A stretch of 24,329 nucleotides of DNA from Thermoplasmata archaeon (GTDB lineage Archaea; Thermoplasmatota; Thermoplasmata; UBA184): assembly GCA_030039915.1 (NCBI GenBank), contig JASHUP010000025.1, forward strand, positions 1 through 24,329. The letters are read 5' to 3'. Positions 22,089-24,329 of the stretch are shown here, in pieces. The position numbers and the translations under genes are program-made. Under the pieces are notes generated by a model. That model searched no databases, was not told the DNA's origin, and worked only from the letters and a program-made list of their open reading frames with translations. Position 1 is the first letter of the stretch. Every line of letters starts with the position of its first letter.

Positions 22089-24059
22089 ATGACCCGCCGT
22101 CTCGCCGCGATCATGTTCACCGACCTCGTCGGTTTCACGAGGATGGGGCAGCAAAATGAGGAGGCGGCGCTGCGCCTCCGCCGGGAGCATCAGTCGCTGC
22201 TGCGGCCGATCTTCGCCCGGTTCGCGGGACGCGAAGTGAAAACGCTCGGAGATGGCTTCCTGGTCGAGTTCGTGAGCGCGGTCGAGTCGGTCCGTTGCGC
22301 CGTGGAGATCCAGCGCGCCATCGGCGCGCGGAATGCGTCCTCGAGTTCGGAGGACCCGCTCTGGCTTCGAATCGGCCTTCACCTCGGAGACGTCGTCGAG
22401 GAGGAGGGCGACGTCGTCGGCGATGCCGTGAACGTCGCCTCCCGGATCGAGCCCCTCGCCGATCCAGGAGGAATCTGCCTCTCGGCGACGATCTATGAGC
22501 AGGTGCGGAACAAGCTGCCGATCCTTTTCGAGAGGGTTGGCTCGCGGAATCTCAAGAATGTGCAAGAACCCGTCGAGATCTACCGCGTGGTCGTCGAAGG
22601 TTCTCGCACTGCCTCACCGGCCCCCCCCGCCGCGGCGCCCGTGAGTCTCCGACTCGCCGTCCTGCCGCTGGCCAACCTCAGCACGGAAGCGGCGGACGAA
22701 TTCTTCGCGGACGGCCTGACCGACGAGCTGATCTCTCGAACGGCGCAGGTCCCTCAGGTCCGCGTCATCGCCCGGACGTCGGTGCAGCGGTACAAAGGTT
22801 CGTCGAAGTCGATCCGTGAGGTCGGCCAGGAGCTCGACGTGGGGGTCGCGCTCGAGGGAAGCATCCGCAAATCGGGCAATCGCATTCGGATCGCCGTGCA
22901 ACTCGTCGACGTGCGTTCCGAAGCGCACATCTGGTCGATGCGCTACGACCGCCCGTTCGACGATATCTTCGCGATCCAGGACGACATCGCCGGCCAGATC
23001 GCGCGGTCCGTCATGGTGCATCTCACCGGCCCGACTCCCGAGGTCCCCCCGGCACCGGCCTCGGTCCCGCCGGACACGTCGGACATGGAAGCGTACTCGC
23101 TCTTCTTGCACGGCCGACAAGTGTTCGGCGAGAAGGGCTCGGTGGAGTCGATCCGCACGGCCCTGGCGCTCTTTGAGGGGGCCGTCGCCCGGGACCCGAA
23201 GTTCGCCCGGGCCCGAGTGGGGATCGCGGAGACGCTCCTGTGGCTCGCCACCGAGGGGATGGTCCCGTTCCACGACGCCGAGGACCGGGCCCTTCATGAG
23301 CTGAAGCACGCCCTCGAGACCAACGATGGGATTGCGGAAGCGCATTCCGTCCTCGCAGCGTTTTACCTCAGCCGGGACCGCTTCGTCGAGGTCGAGCGGG
23401 AGGCGAAGCGGGCCATGGAGTTGAATCCGAGCCTCGCCGATCCCTACCGATGGCTCGCTCAGCTCTCCGCCGGTAACGGCGACATCAACGAAGCCGTTCG
23501 CTACTTGGACGCCGCTCGGCAGCTGAATCCGGACGACGTGAACGTCCTCTCATTCTACGGACGCGCGCTCGCGTACGCCGGCCGAGAGGCCGACGCGGTC
23601 GCGTTCTGGAACGCGACCAAGTCTCGAGTTCGGTTCCGGACGAATGCCCACCTGAGCGAATACTACCTTGCCAAGGGCGAACTTTCGAAGGCGGAGGAGT
23701 CGGTGCGCGAATTGGAACGCGTGCGGCCCGACAGCCCATGGACGCTCGCCTACCGAGGAATCCTGGCCGTCCGTCAGGGAAGACCGGAAGAAGCGCGCCG
23801 GTTGATCGAACGACTCGAGGAGAGGGCGAAGAAGGGAGAAATGGTCGCATTCTTCATCGGCTTCCTTCACTTCGGCCTCGGGGAGACGGACGCGTTCGTC
23901 GCGTGCATGGAGGAAGCGTTCCGTCACGGCACCTTACCGTTGCTCGAGCTGCTGTACTCCCCTCTGTACGCCTCGGCTCGCGCGGACCCCCGGATCCAGG
24001 ACCTCCTCCGGCGGCAGCGGGACCAACAGTCCGCTCCGCCGTCGCGAGATTCTCCCTAA
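22089..24059 (+). CDS. Class III adenylate cyclase fused to TolB-like and TPR domains
   Basis: 656 residues, no membrane segment. Cyclase domain (1-168): metal aspartates Asp12 (MFTDLVGFT) and Asp55 (KTLGDGFLVEF), adenine-recognising Lys51 and Asp108, and transition-state Asn115 and Arg119 (VVGDAVNVASRIE) are all present. An active enzyme making cAMP from ATP is therefore expected. A Pro/Ala linker (173-185) leads to a TolB N-terminal/FlgO-like domain (187-288; LRLAVLPLANLSTEAADEFFADG, shown in part). From ~335 on there are TPR-like helical repeats (about 360-645). This order is common in rhizobia and other soil bacteria. ATG 22089 was chosen because it begins the conserved RRLAAIMFTDLVG; the frame is open further upstream. 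Confidence 0.92.
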   Translation: MTRRLAAIMFTDLVGFTRMGQQNEEAALRLRREHQSLLRPIFARFAGREVKTLGDGFLVEFVSAVESVRCAVEIQRAIGARNASSSSEDPLWLRIGLHLGDVVEEEGDVVGDAVNVASRIEPLADPGGICLSATIYEQVRNKLPILFERVGSRNLKNVQEPVEIYRVVVEGSRTASPAPPAAAPVSLRLAVLPLANLSTEAADEFFADGLTDELISRTAQVPQVRVIARTSVQRYKGSSKSIREVGQELDVGVALEGSIRKSGNRIRIAVQLVDVRSEAHIWSMRYDRPFDDIFAIQDDIAGQIARSVMVHLTGPTPEVPPAPASVPPDTSDMEAYSLFLHGRQVFGEKGSVESIRTALALFEGAVARDPKFARARVGIAETLLWLATEGMVPFHDAEDRALHELKHALETNDGIAEAHSVLAAFYLSRDRFVEVEREAKRAMELNPSLADPYRWLAQLSAGNGDINEAVRYLDAARQLNPDDVNVLSFYGRALAYAGREADAVAFWNATKSRVRFRTNAHLSEYYLAKGELSKAEESVRELERVRPDSPWTLAYRGILAVRQGRPEEARRLIERLEERAKKGEMVAFFIGFLHFGLGETDAFVACMEEAFRHGTLPLLELLYSPLYASARADPRIQDLLRRQRDQQSAPPSRDSP

Positions 24060-24130
24060 CATCGTTTCGGGCGGAGTCACCATCCATTTTCCAGTAAGCC
24101 CCGATCTTGCGCCGGGCCCTGCCACCGCAC

Positions 24131-24329
24131 TTAAGGCGTGGATATGGTCTCCGGATGCTCCTCGACGAACCTGTTCAATTTCTCGAAACTCCGAACCAGG
24201 ATTCGAATCTCGTCGGGTTCCAGCACAGAGACGAATCCGGTGACGATGGCCCTGTATCGCCGGCTGGCGACCGCGAACAGTTTCTTCCCACTGGGGGTCA
24301 TCTGGATGTTCACCACCCGTCGGTCCGAG
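24131..24329 (-). CDS. MarR-family regulator, C-terminal fragment (5' end beyond window)
   Basis: Sixty-five codons are visible, running off the right edge. The reading SDRRVVNIQMTPSGKKLF matches the MarR wing (D.R...V.LT..G...). A dimerisation helix follows (SRRYRAIVTGFVSVLEPDEI and LVRSFEKLNRFVEE). Only the wing and C-terminal helices are seen; the recognition helix is outside the window. It ends at TAA 24131-24133 and is convergent with the cyclase gene with 71 bp between. Ligand and target are unknown. Confidence 0.8.
   Translation of the reverse strand, partial: SDRRVVNIQMTPSGKKLFAVASRRYRAIVTGFVSVLEPDEIRILVRSFEKLNRFVEEHPETISTP

Noticed and set aside
1..24329. tRNA, rRNA, CRISPR arrays, insertion sequences, attachment sites
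   Set aside because: No cloverleaf, conserved rRNA core, spaced direct repeats, transposase or terminal inverted repeat was recognised by eye. tRNAscan, CRISPR and IS searches would settle this.

Overview
The window is about two-thirds GC and reads as archaeal, most likely a mesophilic or soil-type member of the Thermoplasmatota. Four things support this: a euryarchaeal-type RPA (zinc-finger OB protein) in an operon with an RPA-associated protein; an archaeal COG1340-type coiled-coil protein; TATA-like boxes about 25-38 nt upstream of many start codons with no leader or Shine-Dalgarno site (leaderless genes); and a TPP riboswitch, which in archaea has been reported mainly from Thermoplasma relatives. 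The lineage is an inference, because no rRNA or marker phylogeny is available here.

Layout from left to right. A truncated acyl-CoA dehydrogenase (-) diverges from larB (+). A coiled-coil protein (+) converges on a membrane-anchored SlyD/FKBP-like isomerase (-), which is preceded by the RPA/RPA-associated pair (-). Then come pyrF (+), a GT4 glycosyltransferase (-) and pdxS (-). Divergent from pdxS is a TPP riboswitch that leads a thiB-thiP-thiQ-like ABC transporter operon (+). Aconitase (+) follows directly. Next are a SAM methyltransferase (-), a CADD-family diiron-type protein with a TylM1-like methyltransferase (+), a seven-helix membrane protein of unknown function (-), a cupin (+), an HxlR regulator (-), a MoaD-like protein with an Asp-box beta-propeller protein (+), and a class III adenylate cyclase-TolB-TPR protein (+). 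The window closes with a truncated MarR-type regulator (-).

The genes are mostly single transcription units or pairs from ordinary metabolism: cofactors B1 and B6, nickel pincer cofactor, pyrimidines, the TCA cycle, DNA replication and surface proteins. Four points stand out. (1) The TPP riboswitch lacks an obvious P1 stem. It is followed by a hairpin that buries a GGAGG motif against the GTG start, and the left arm of that hairpin can also pair with the aptamer core. (2) The CADD homologue keeps every residue known to matter for self-sacrificing p-aminobenzoate formation and sits beside a methyltransferase. (3) A GG-ending MoaD-like protein and an Asp-box propeller protein form a two-gene unit divergent from an HxlR regulator. 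(4) A bacterial-style cyclase/TolB/TPR protein has a complete catalytic set in an archaeal context. No tRNA, rRNA, CRISPR array, transposase or integrase was seen.
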